The translations under genes were made by a program, and so were the position numbers. A DNA stretch of 64,000 bases, from NCBI GenBank assembly GCA_029876055.1, contig CM056874.1, positions 8,618,001-8,682,000 on the forward strand, written 5' to 3'. Below are positions 12,369 to 23,170 of the stretch, piece after piece (position 1 is the stretch's first letter; the number at the start of each line of letters is the position of its first letter). The stretch comes from Madurella fahalii. Its lineage: Eukaryota; Ascomycota; Sordariomycetes; Sordariales. Under the pieces are notes generated by a model that worked only from the letters and a program-made list of their open reading frames with translations, ran no database searches and had not been told where the DNA came from.

Positions 12369-14215
12369 GCCACCGCCCGGTATACCGTCGAGAGTTCGGT
12401 GGCTAACAGTGAAGTATTTGATGGCTTCGTGAGTTACAGCACCGAGTGCTCAAGTTTCCATGATTTCGCTGGTATTCCACCTGGTCTGAGATGATTAGGT
12501 TTGTCTGAGCAGCCAGGCAATAACTCGCATCCAGACGCGCACTTGAATACGCTCCTGGAACGTATCGAGAACATTACTGGTACCAGACCGTGCATCCGTG
12601 TGGGCGGCAATACCCAGAACTATGCTCTCCAAGACGCTTCGCTCCATATACGCCTTCCATAGTATCGTTAACCCTGCTCGGTTGCCCGATCTTCTAATAA
12701 CAATAGCCATTGGGCCCTCTTACTTTGAATCCTACAACACCTGGCCAGGCGTAAAGTTCTCGCACGACTTCAACCTTGCCCTCGGCGCGAACAGTTCGGG
12801 GGAATGGCAGACTCTGCTGGGTTCAGTCCCATTGGCCTGCAAGACTCCCAGGGGGAAGCTGTGTCTCTGGGAATACGGAAATGAGCCCGACCTGTATTCG
12901 ACATTGGCACAGGGTCCTGTGAGGCCGTTCGAACTGGGACGAGACGACTTACGTCGAGCCATGGCTCAATGGAACTCGCACCATCCAGATGCTGTTCGAG
13001 GGGCACTGCCCGGAGCTGACAACCGACGCCGCCTACGGCTATCTTGACCCTTCGTTTGGCGGAGTTGGCAACGGCCTGGAATCACCTGCAGCGTGGAGCC
13101 GGTCCGAATTAAGACAAGAACATCAAACCGTTCTCCGCGCACAAGTTGCACCCCCCCCCCCCCCCCCTCTCTCGTATTGTTAGTTAGCCTCCAGCTACAT
13201 CAGCGGCGCCAACTTCCCAGGCGTGACCGTCCCAAGGACTCTCCTCAACCACACCGTGACCAAGCACCCCGTCAACGCCAACATCGCGCAGTACAACACC
13301 ATCCGCTCACAGCTCTGAGTCTGTCCCTCTACTGATCTTCGGCGAGGCCAACTCCCTCTACAGCCAAGGCCGGCCGGGCCTCTCCCACACCTTTGGTGCC
13401 CGCCCCCTGGGCGGTCGATTTCAACCTCTACGCCGCCGGCACCGGCATCAAGCTTATGCACATGCACATGGGGACGAACTACCGGGTGAGCTCCCTCCTT
13501 CCCTTCGTTTCTCTTCCGCTCTCTTCCCGTTCCCTTGAAAAAGCCACTCTCAATCCCCCATCGCCAGCCCGTGCCGAATCATGACTAAAACAACTAGCAG
13601 TACGCCTCCTGGCAACACATCCCCATAGAAGCTAGCCCCATGGGCACCAAGACGCCCTACTACGGTAACATCCTCGTCGCGCCCGTCCTCGCCCACTACC
13701 CGGCCACCCTTGTCTCCCTCCCTCTCCCATCCAGAAACAACAACGACGACGACGACAACGACCATCACCTCCAACAAGCCTACGCAATCTACACGCGCAA
13801 CAGCACCGCCCTCGTCAAAACTCGTCATCCTCAACCCTCCAAGCGTACAACACCACCGTTGAACTGCGCCGGGCTTGTCCCGCTCGGCCCGTCCCAAGCC
13901 ACAATCCCCCCGCCAGAGAGGGAATATACTTTTCCAGATTCCCCGCTGAACAGCAGCAGCAGCAGTGGCGGCGGCAATGGCTCACGGGGGGGTGAGCGTC
14001 AAAAGACTGATGGCCAGCGGGAGCGACGCCATCACGGGCATGGCGTTGGACGGGGTGGAGTTGCGACTATGAGCTGGGTGGCGGGAGGCCGGTGAGGTTG
14101 AGGGGACGTGACGACGGGGGAGACGCTTGTTGCTGGGGAGGATGGGGAGGTCAGAGTGAAGGTGCCGGGGTTCGAGCGCGGCCTTGTTGGAGTTCTTTTG
14201 ACAGGTTGGGGGTTA
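12369..14215 (+). pseudogene. Decayed glycoside hydrolase family 79 (beta-glucuronidase-like) gene
   Basis: Pieces of one GH79 enzyme follow each other in order but in changing frames. The 12369-12640 frame carries FVSYSTECSSF and then CIRVGGNTQNYALQDAS. Near 12650 the frame moves to IVNPARLPD, AIGPSYFESYNTWPGVKFSH and LWEYGNEPDL, where NEP holds the acid/base glutamate. Near 12930 it moves to WLNGTRTIQMLFEGHCPEL and GYLDPSFGGVGNG. Then come ISGANFPGVTVPRTLLNH, the nucleophile region IFGEANSLYSQGRPGLSHTF, AVDFNLYAAGTGIKLMHMHM and, after a likely intron with a CAG acceptor, ASWQHIPIEASPMG. C-terminal beta-domain pieces reach about 14215 (VRVKVPGFERGLVG). At least four frame changes and in-frame stops, plus a missing signal peptide, show that it is not functional. 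The TGA at 12492 may sit in a small intron. Confidence 0.8.
13151..13167. repeat. Poly-C tract (17 C) inside the GH79 remnant
   Basis: A run of 17 C lies between two GH79 coding blocks, at a place where an intron ending in TTAGTTAG is likely. Slippage at such a run may have contributed to decay. Confidence 0.85.
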
Positions 14216-14776
14216 ATTACTGCTAGTGGTTGTGGTAGTGGCGGTGGTGATGATGATTGATAAAGAGGATGTGAGGTGAGTGGAATTGTGGAAGGGGATG
14301 AGCTGGGTGGGTGGTGAACAGGTCCTGTACGACAGAGTGGATGGAAAATGAACATGCTGACAGAGCTACGAGGGCTGAACATGGGTCATGGACGACTGCG
14401 GTGGTATATGGTTCTGATCGAGTGACGAGGGGTAAAACAAGGCCAAACGTGGATGAGGCGTAGTGAGTTATATCGACTACACTATGTAGGACGGGACAAC
14501 CCAGGCTATTCTTTCATGACCTGAACCCTGACTCCGTGACCCTTATCGACTAGGGAATTTCTCGACTCTCCGGTGGATATCTGACAGAACCAACTGGTAT
14601 AAGAGCGCCCAATGAAATCGCCCCCTCTTCCCTCTGTTCCCTTTTCTTCCGGTAAATGATTGAAAAATAAGATATACAAGCCTTACGGCATCCTGGATCA
14701 TCCCAGGCTTCACACTCCTTTTGCCCGCCAGGGGTAAAATGGTACTCAACCCCAATCAAAGAGGCCGTATTTGCCG
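14216..14776. other. Intergenic region
   Basis: No gene seen. It lies between the 3' end of the GH79 remnant and the 3' end of the four-pass membrane protein gene. Confidence 0.5.
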
Positions 14777-15671
14777 CTACGCGTAAGTAGTCCGGAGGGG
14801 TAATTTCCTTTCGAGTGCGTGGAAGGCCTGCGTCCGCGGAGTAAAGGGCACTTGCTGGGCCGGGGTCGGGGGTTGCATCTCGACCCCCTTGTCCCTGCTT
14901 CTGCCGTAGCCGTAGTCGTCCTCATCATCCGAGTCCTCCATCATGTCGAGCTCTTTGTTTGGGATCATGGCCCAGATGGCGAAGCCCAGTTGGAAGACGT
15001 AGACGGATCTAAAAGTTCTGTTAGCTTGACGAGGCATTCCCGTCTCAGGGATGCAGGGGCTGCTTACAAGAGGAAGACGGTGGCGGCAAACGCGCCCTTG
15101 ACCATCTGGCAGCCCTTGACTGCGCCATACGGTCTGGCAACGTCGCAGCTCAGTCGGATGTACCAGGCCGATGGGCTGGGGTATCGCGCATCGGCATAAT
15201 CGGGCCCAGCCTGGCCGTAGACACTCACGGCATACAAGGCCGTCATGATGACACCGGTGATGGTGCCCAAAATGGGGTAAAAGACCTGCATGATGGTCGC
15301 GATCATCTTGGCCAGAAGGACGAAGAGGGATACGATGGAGATAGCGACATTGAAGTCGGTTAACCTGTTGGACGGGTTAGTCGACCGGACCGTCTAATCT
15401 CACTGTCGGGCCGCACTCACGTCTGCGACCAGACAAAAGGGATCGGGGGAAGTTCTCGGTGATTGGCATAGGCGAGGAGGATCATGGTCGGGCTCGAGTT
15501 AAGCTTGAGGTCGTGACCGATCGTCCAGAAAAGGGTGCGGTAGGCGTCGGGTTGCTGAAGGGCGAAGAGCACGAGGAGCGGAATTATGCCGGCCAGTTCG
15601 GGGACCATTCCCCAGTATAGAGGCTTCTTCGCCCTCCACGGCCGATGGAAAATTCTGTATGTCCACGCCAT
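14777..15671 (-). CDS. Four-pass fungal membrane protein, MARVEL-like layout
   Basis: Three exons (15671-15421, 15364-15068, 15008-14777) with introns of 56 and 59 nt give 259 residues. Four hydrophobic segments are evident: about residues 20-42, 88-112, 114-135 and 176-200, with a longer polar loop between three and four containing two cysteines. The C-terminal 60 residues are hydrophilic, begin with an acidic cluster (MMEDSDDEDDYGYG) and are probably cytosolic. The length, the four helices and the acidic tail resemble fungal MARVEL-type membrane proteins, but I do not recognise a specific family, so function is unknown. The exon junctions restore the frame exactly, which supports a real gene. 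Confidence 0.85.
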
Positions 15672-18457
15672 TGTTGCTCAAGTCGTCTCTCTCTTTGCCC
15701 GGCTTTGCCGGGTGTGCCGCTCTTGGCTGACGGGTTTCGTTTCTGCGTTCCGGAGACGATTCGTAGAACGGGCTCGCATGGACGTCTGTCGCTGCAATTG
15801 CTTGGTGGGCAGTCGCTCCCCCTTTCAACCGTTCGTCATCGGGACGATTGCAGATTTTGGCGATGATCAATCTCACCGAGCTAACTCAGGTCGCGAAGCG
15901 GAGCTGAGAGGGAAGGGGACGGCGGCGACGATTTAAAGCGCGGCACGCAATTGTCGCTCACAGGCCACCCGTCCTGCCGCCCGAGTTTATGATGCACCCC
16001 TCAACCCCCCCAATCCGAGCAGCCTGAGATGTGGGTGACAGGTCAATCACAGCTCACATCCAATGAAGGGCCCGTGCAAGTCTGGTTGCGGCGCCGTGTA
16101 AGCGCCCGCTCGTCCAATCCCAGCATGCGATGCGGGGGCCAGGAAGGGGTGCGCACAGCTGCGGCGGACCGGCAAGCCCTTGATAGCCCGTACAGACACC
16201 TGGCAGCTACCACCCGTGCTACCCGCCGATGCTGCACCACGCCGCCATTCAGCGCTTCTCTGGCACTTGGTCTTGCGATGCCGCCTGCCGAGCTGCCGTG
16301 CTGTGTGTGGTAGGTGTCTTCACGCCATAATCGGCATAACTCCGTGGACTTATTTTAGCCATGGCATCTCCCGAATCCCGACAGATCCCCCCAATTCCCC
16401 CCGATCGCATTGCCCAGCGCCTATCCGGAGGCCATATTGCGGAAGCAACCGATCACCTCGCGAGTGAGGCGTCCGGATCACGCCGTGCGTCGGTCGGGCT
16501 CGGGCTGCATTGTCGCAGCCACCGACCGCAGGCGTTTTGCGGGGGCGATTTGGATCAGGAGATTTGTCAAGCTGAATTGGCCGGCAACGGCGCCTGCTGG
16601 CAGCGCCTCGATGTTGTTACACAACCTGTACAGGTGGTAAGTTACCCAACAATGCCCAGAGACGAGAAATACGGCGCCGAAGCTTGTTCAAGCATCCTGT
16701 ACGGAGTACACGGCATGGGCAATTTGTGTGCTTTGCTTAATCCGGGCGAGATTCGCCCCGGAGTGTGGAGGAGACCGAACTTGGGCGATCAGTGGGTCAT
16801 GAGATCTCAGATTGCCAAGTTCTCCCCAGGCCCTAGACGACGCCTTTGTTCCAGCTGGTTTCGTGATTCACCGACTGAAGGCTGTCCGTCCCGTTTCGAG
16901 ACGACGCGCGTGTTGCAGCTCTCGCGTCGACCGCATGACAGAAAACGGCAGCCAGAACGTCAAGTTCGGCGGTGATCTCGACCAGTTGTGTCCCCATGGG
17001 AATTGAGGAATGCCGCACATCAGCGAATGGGAATTCCCCGTCCGCGGGAATCATCAGACCACTTCGACGTTCGAGCTGGGGGAGCCCCACCCGTCGCTGA
17101 TTGGTTTTCTGCGTTCCTGTATCGCTGCTCGCGTCGCCAAGCCCGAGGGCAGAAATCGGCCGTTCCAGAACCGCAAGATGGGCGCCGCATACAAAATCGC
17201 GTGCTCAATGACGTTCCCCCGAAAAAGAAACCCGGCACCGTTCCGTTATCTGTGATGCCGGGCAGAGCACACGTACTTTTATAAAGCACGTTACTTCGTC
17301 CCACCGCCAGACAGAGGGAAGACATCAGAAGCTGAGAACGGCGGATCGGTTCTGAACCTCGCAGAGTTTGGACGAGCCGGGCAGAATCCTTCTCCAGGCG
17401 CCTTGTCCCTGTTTGGAAAGGAGCTACACGTCTCGTGTCGACGACGGAGAAAAGAGTCCGGGTCAAGACGGCCAGCGCACGCGGCTTTTTCGGCTGGCAG
17501 CACATGAGAAGGAAGGCAGCGTGTCGTCGATGGTGCTAGAACGGGCTCGATGGCGGGCGCAAGCGATTTTGCATTTGTATCGTAACCGTGTTATTATTAT
17601 TACATGGATGGAGGCTGACCAGCCGGCAGTGGTGGGGACCGTGACCTGAAGACGGTCGCTGCGGAGTGGTAATTGCAAGGGGGCCGTTCTGGCGTCCCAC
17701 CCAGGGCCAAATCGCACGAGAAAACCCGGAGCTCCAGACTCCCATGGACCCCCGACCCCCTGTCACAATGCTCCGCCGCCTGCTCTTCTGGGCGAACTGT
17801 TGAGACTTCCTCAGTCCACTTTTGATGCACCGTTTTACGACGCAGTACCGATCCGTCCTCTCTGACGGCTGTGTGAGCAGACACAAAGCACCGCTTCCCT
17901 GCGTCTGAGCGTGGAGGTTTCTGGCCCGGGGGGTTGTAAGGACGGGAAAGACAGCGGATTGGCGACGGCAGCACTCGCCCCTGCCCTGAGCCATTGCACA
18001 TACTGCACAAGGCAAGGCAGGTAGGTAGGTAGTCACCGTCTGCAGGACATTGCAGCGTTCTTTCACCGGGCGACTTCCCCCGCGACAGGTGAATTTCCCT
18101 TCTTAGTCAGTCGTCTAATTTTGCGTGCCCGTCCAAAAAAGAAATAGAGGGGGGGAAAAATAAATAATAAAACAAAAAAAAAAAAAAAAAAAAACCCATG
18201 TTGTTCTGGTCTGTATTATACTGCGGAATGCCGCATGCAACAGAAGGAGATAGAACAACAAGCGTTCCCATCATCCCGGCCCCGCGATTCTCTGTTTCTC
18301 GCCCCCCTCCTTCGCCCCGAGGCATCTCGCTCTTGTTCCCCTGTGGTTGGCCAATGGGCACGGCACGATCCTGGGCTGGTTAGTTGGCCGATAAACTCGG
18401 CGGTTTGCTGCTGTCGTCGTCAATAGTCATCGCGGTTTTGTTGTCAGTGGCGGGCAG
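15672..18457. other. Long divergent intergenic region upstream of the histidine kinase
   Basis: Holds the promoters of the membrane protein gene (-) and the histidine kinase (+). Signalling genes in filamentous fungi often have long leaders, so part of the right side may be transcribed. An open frame at 16361-16975 begins with a plausible ATG context but has no recognisable similarity and overlaps other frames; I do not call it. A poly-A rich stretch is at about 18156-18194, and a GTAG repeat at about 18019-18033. Confidence 0.5.
18156..18194. repeat. A-rich tract
   Basis: A run of about 22 A preceded by A-rich sequence, inside the presumed upstream region of the histidine kinase gene. Confidence 0.8.
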
Positions 18458-21400
18458 TTGCATCCACAGCAACCGTCACCTGTGCTCTCTCTTATAACGT
18501 TACTGAACAAGGAGCGAGTGTCTCGGCAACCATCAAAGCTGCTTGTTGGGACGGCGTCGAGACGAGTTTTTGTGTCATTCATTCGGTTGGGCATGACGCT
18601 CGAGGACGTACTCGAGCCTTGTATTTCTCCCTCTCTCCACGCCGCTGCTCTCGGTTCGCAGGTCCCCTCGGCGCCCGCCTCCCCACATCAACTCCGTCCT
18701 ATTTTGTCCTCGCCAGTACCCGGCAGCTCTGCGGATCCTCTCGCTTGCTCTACCCCCCGCAGCAGCAGCAGTCGCCTGGCAGAAGGCACTCCCGCCCGGC
18801 CGACGACCGAAAATCGTGCAGGCGAGTGTGTTCAGGATCCAGACATTAGCCGGCATGGTCTGGCTGCTCCCGACTTAGCACGCGATATCCAAGGGGCCAG
18901 CCCGCAACCGACGGGGACCCCAGCTTGGCCCATCCCGAAGGCGCCGTCCCCCGACACCGCGATAGGGCCGCCGGCAGCCTCTTCGGGCAAGAGGCCCTCT
19001 GCGGCCGACAAGTGCGCGACGCAACCCCTCGGCTCGCCGACAAAGAAGCCACGGCTCGTGGCCCCCGGTAATCTCTCACTCCCGCCTTTCCCTGAGATCT
19101 GGGACCAGCGAGACTCGAGCCCCAATCCTGTCATGTCGCCGCTCTTCTTCTCGAAATCGCCTAAACCGCCAATGAACCGCCTGTCGAGCTTCCCCTCCGT
19201 GGATGCGGCTCGTTCCATGATGGGCGGCCAGGAGAATGCCAGCCGTGTCACGACGCTCCGCCTGCCCAAGGCTCAGGTGAGCGCGGCTAGCCCCCCAAGA
19301 TCCTCGGGCAGCCCAGGAAGCTGGTCGCCAACCGAACTTTCTAGTCTGTCGCGCAGCCCGGACGGCTGGCCGCCCCCATCCACCATCCAGCTGCTCCAGG
19401 GCATCGGCGTCGTCGAGCTGTTGGAGCAGGACGACAGGCCAACCTTCGTCATTGATCTCAACGACCCGGCTAACTTTAGATCGGGCCCCCTGCACATGAT
19501 GTTTGCCAATGCGGCGCTGAGGACAGCGCCCGGCGTCTTGGGGCTGCTACAACAAGACACGGCGGCGTCCGGGCATAACCCCGAGTTTCCCGGCTTCAGA
19601 GCGTGGGCAGTGAGCCTGGTGCGGGAGAAAGAAGGGCAGTACGTGGCCGCTCCGACCGTGACTTATGCAGGGCTCCTGTGGACATCTTCAACGCTCCGGA
19701 GGCGCTTCCGAATCATACGTGGAAGCGGTTTCACAGCCTCAGCGACCCCGACATCGCCCAGCCCGGCGCCGCAGCGGTCTCCGGCGGCGGACCAGAAAAT
19801 GAATGGAGCCTGGCCGGTTGATGGACCAAGGGAGCGCAACGATTACTTTGGACAGCCCATAGATGGGCACGTACGCGCTCATTCTGAACCCCGACGCAGG
19901 CCCGAACCCATCCCCGATGCTGTTGTCCGACCGTTTGACGATCTGGCTCTCGCGACTCCTCTCTTACCGCAACTCCAGACGACCTTCGACTGGACCCGGA
20001 TCCCCGCCGATGAGCCCAGTCTCTCCGCCCACCATCAGTTTGCACGGTCGATCGACTGGGGGTCTACCCCTCTGGGCCCCGTCGAGTCGTGGCCCCCGGA
20101 GCTTCGCATCATGACGAACATGATCATGGGAAGCCCACATCCGGCGGCGCTTTACTGGGGCAAAGATTACGTTGCTATCTACAACGAGGCCTACATCTCG
20201 CTCGCCGGCCAAAAACATCCGCAATTGATGGGATCGCGGTACCGTGACATCTGGCCCGAGATATGGGACGAGATTGAGCCAGTGTTCGAAAGCGCTTGGA
20301 ACGAAGGGAGAGCGACGATGAAGTACGACGACTGCCTCTTCATCACACGTCATGGCTTCTTGGAGGAAACGTTCTTCAACTGGGCAATCATCCCGTTGGT
20401 CGGAGGCGACGGCACGGTGGTAGCGCTCTACAACCCGGCTTTCGATAACACGCTGCGGAGGATCAATGAGCGGAGGATGTTGACGCTCCGCGAGATCGGC
20501 ATCACGACATCGCAGGCCCGTGACGTCAAGAGTTTCTGGGAACAGCTCCAGAAAGGCCTAGAGTACAATGAGTTCGATGTTCCCTTTGCCCTCATATATT
20601 CGGTCGGCGAGGACGTCGAGAGCGAAGTGTCGTCTATGAATTCGGGTAGCCTCTCAAATCCGCCACAAATTGTGCTAGAAGGCTCCGTCGGTGTTCCCCA
20701 GGGCCACCCCTGCGCCATCATGTCGATAGACCTGCGCAGGAGCGAGGAGGGATTCGCGCCGTACATGAGGGAGTCGATGGCACAATCGGCCAGCCCCGTA
20801 ATCCTCAGCGAGGAGGACGGTACCTTGCCGGCCGGACTGCTCCAAGGGCTCTCATGGAGAGGGTTTGGCGACTCCTGCCGTACCGTTGTCGTGTTTCCCG
20901 TTCATCCCACGACTGCCGGGGACATGGTAGTCGGGTTCATTGTCTTGGGCGTGAACCCTCGACGGCACTACGATGGAGACTACCAACTGTTTATCAGTCT
21001 TCTCTCCCGCCAGCTCGCCACGTCGCTAGCGTCCGTCGTCTTGTTTGAGGAGGAGATCAAACGCGGTCAGAGGGCTGCGCGGCTGGCAGCGCTGGATCGG
21101 CAGGAGCTCTCGCTGCAGCTCCATCTTCGGACCCAAGAGGCCGTCGAGAGCGAGTACCGATTCGCAAGGATGGCCGAGTTCGGCCCTGTGGGCTTGTTCA
21201 TCGCCGACAGTAACGGTCACATCAACTACTGCAACGAGATGTGGTACAAGATCTCTGGCCTAGACAGGACTACAACCACGTTGGATGCGTGGATGCATAG
21301 CATCCGCGATGAAGATCGGCTTGGTGCCGAGAGTGCCTGGCGCCGTCTGGTGGAAGAAAAAAGAGCTGTGACGCACGAGTTCCGGTTCAAGGGTTCCAGG

Positions 21401-23170
21401 GAACTCATCGACGGCCACTCGGTCGATATCTGGGCGTTGCTTAGTGCGTACCCCGAAAAGGACGAGGCTGGGGAGCTAAAGAGCATTTTCGGCTGCATCA
21501 CAGACATCTCGCAACAGAAGTGGGCCGAGGCTTTCCAGAAGCAAAGACGAGAGGAAGCCGTCGAGATGAAGCGCCAGCAGGAAAATTTCATTGACATAAC
21601 AAGTCACGAGATGCGGAACCCGCTGAGCGCTATCCTGCAGTGTGCCGATGAGATATCTTCCAGTTTGGCCCGGTACAAGCAAGGGAGTGCCTTGGCACAG
21701 GCGCAGGCACCCGCAGCCCTGTCCCTCTTGGTTGACAGCTGCATCGAGGCCGCCGGGACCATCTCGCTCTGCGCTAACCACCAGAAACGAATTGTCGACG
21801 ATATTTTGACCCTGTCGAAGCTCGACTCGAATTTGCTGCTCGTGACGCCGGTCGATGTGCAGCCCGTCAAGGTGGTGCAGGAGGTGCTCAAGATATTCGA
21901 GGCTGAACTTATCTCCAATGGGATTGAAGGCCAGTTCTGCGTCGAGCAGTCATACAGGGACCTGGCCATAGACTGGGTGAAGCTGGATCCTTCACGGCTC
22001 CGCCAGGTCCTTATCAACCTGATGACCAATGCCATCAAATTCACCCAGGGCCGACCAACGCGCTCCATCGTGGTCAGTCTCGGTGCGTCCAAGGACGTGG
22101 CCGTCGATGGCCAGTCGTATATCCCTCCTCGCCACCCAAACCAGGGGGACATCACCGATGACGCGGATTGGGCCGATGGCGAGAAAACTAACCTCCACCT
22201 GGCTGTTTCTGACACCGGGCCCGGGCTGGACGAGAACGAGAAGAAGACGCTGTTCCAGCGGTTTTCGCAAACCAGCCCGAGGACCCATGTTCAATACGGC
22301 GGCTCGGGCCTGGGCCTCTTCATCTGCAGGATACTGACGGAGCTGCAGGGTGGTCAAATCGGGGTGCATTCGCAGAAGGGTCTGGGCAGCACCTTTTTCT
22401 TCTACATCAAGAGCCGGAAGTCACATCCCCCCTTGACCGTCTCGCCGGCCGGCACGTCCACGCCCAACAACGTTCCGCCTTCCCCTCTACGCATTGTGCC
22501 GCCCATGCAGAGTCAGTCCATCATTGCCAGCCCCGCCACGTCGGCAACGGAACCTATTCACAAGCAACCAGTGCTCTCCTCTCCTACGAGGGGCTGTAAC
22601 GTCAAGCGCCTCGACGTTCTGATCGTCGAAGACAACCTGGTGAACCAAAAGGTCCTGCAGCGGCAGCTGCAGATTTTCGGGAACAATACCTATGTTGCGA
22701 ACCACGGCGGCGAAGCCCTGGCGGCAATACGGCGCTCTCGCTTCTGGAACGAAAGCGCTGCCGTACAGAACAGACCGTTCTGGCTCTCGTCCATGGACAC
22801 AGAGCCAGGTGGCTGCGGGGATGGAGAGGACATTCCAAACATCTCGGTCATCCTGATGGACCTGGAGATGCCCGTCATGGACGGCATGAGCTGCACCCGC
22901 GAGATTAGGCGCCTCGAACAAGAGGGCCTCATCACGCGCCATATACCCATCATCGCCGTCACTGCCTATGCACGGCCGGAGCAGGTGGAGAGCGCGAAGG
23001 CCGCTGGTGTTGTAAGTTCCCTTTTCTGCCAATCAAACATTGGTGATGGTGAGATCTTGATTGCTAATCGTGTATAGGATGACGTGATCTCCAAACCCTT
23101 CCGCATCCCTGAGTTGATACCCAAGATCGAAGAGCTTGTCGAGAAATACACCATACCGTCGTGGCCTTGA
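18458..23170 (+). CDS. Hybrid histidine kinase with PAS, HisKA, HATPase and receiver domains
   Basis: A two-component phosphorelay sensor. Exon 1 is 18458-23011, then a 66-nt intron (GTAAGT..TATAG) and exon 2 23078-23170: 1548 residues from the first ATG. An in-frame ATG at 18593 would give 1503 residues and may be the real start. The first 480 residues are Pro/Ser-rich and probably disordered. A PAS-like region follows at about 515-680 (FDWTRIP to the YNPAFDNT segment), a GAF-like region at about 690-870, and a second PAS at about 900-1030 (EFGPVGLFIADSNG). The H-box is SHEMRNPLSA with phospho-acceptor His1050. The N-box is LMTNAIKF, the G1 box DTGPGLDE and the G2 box GSGLGLFICR. The receiver starts at LIVEDNLVNQ, with phospho-acceptor Asp1468 in LMDLEMPVMDG; its conserved Lys (SKPF) is in exon 2. 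No membrane helix is seen, so the kinase is likely cytosolic, passing phosphate to an HPt protein such as Ypd1. I cannot assign its fungal class. Confidence 0.93.

Noticed and set aside
16361..16975. 204-codon open frame with a reasonable ATG context
   Set aside because: No known motif, competing frames overlap it, and no splice structure improves it. It may be leader of the histidine kinase transcript.
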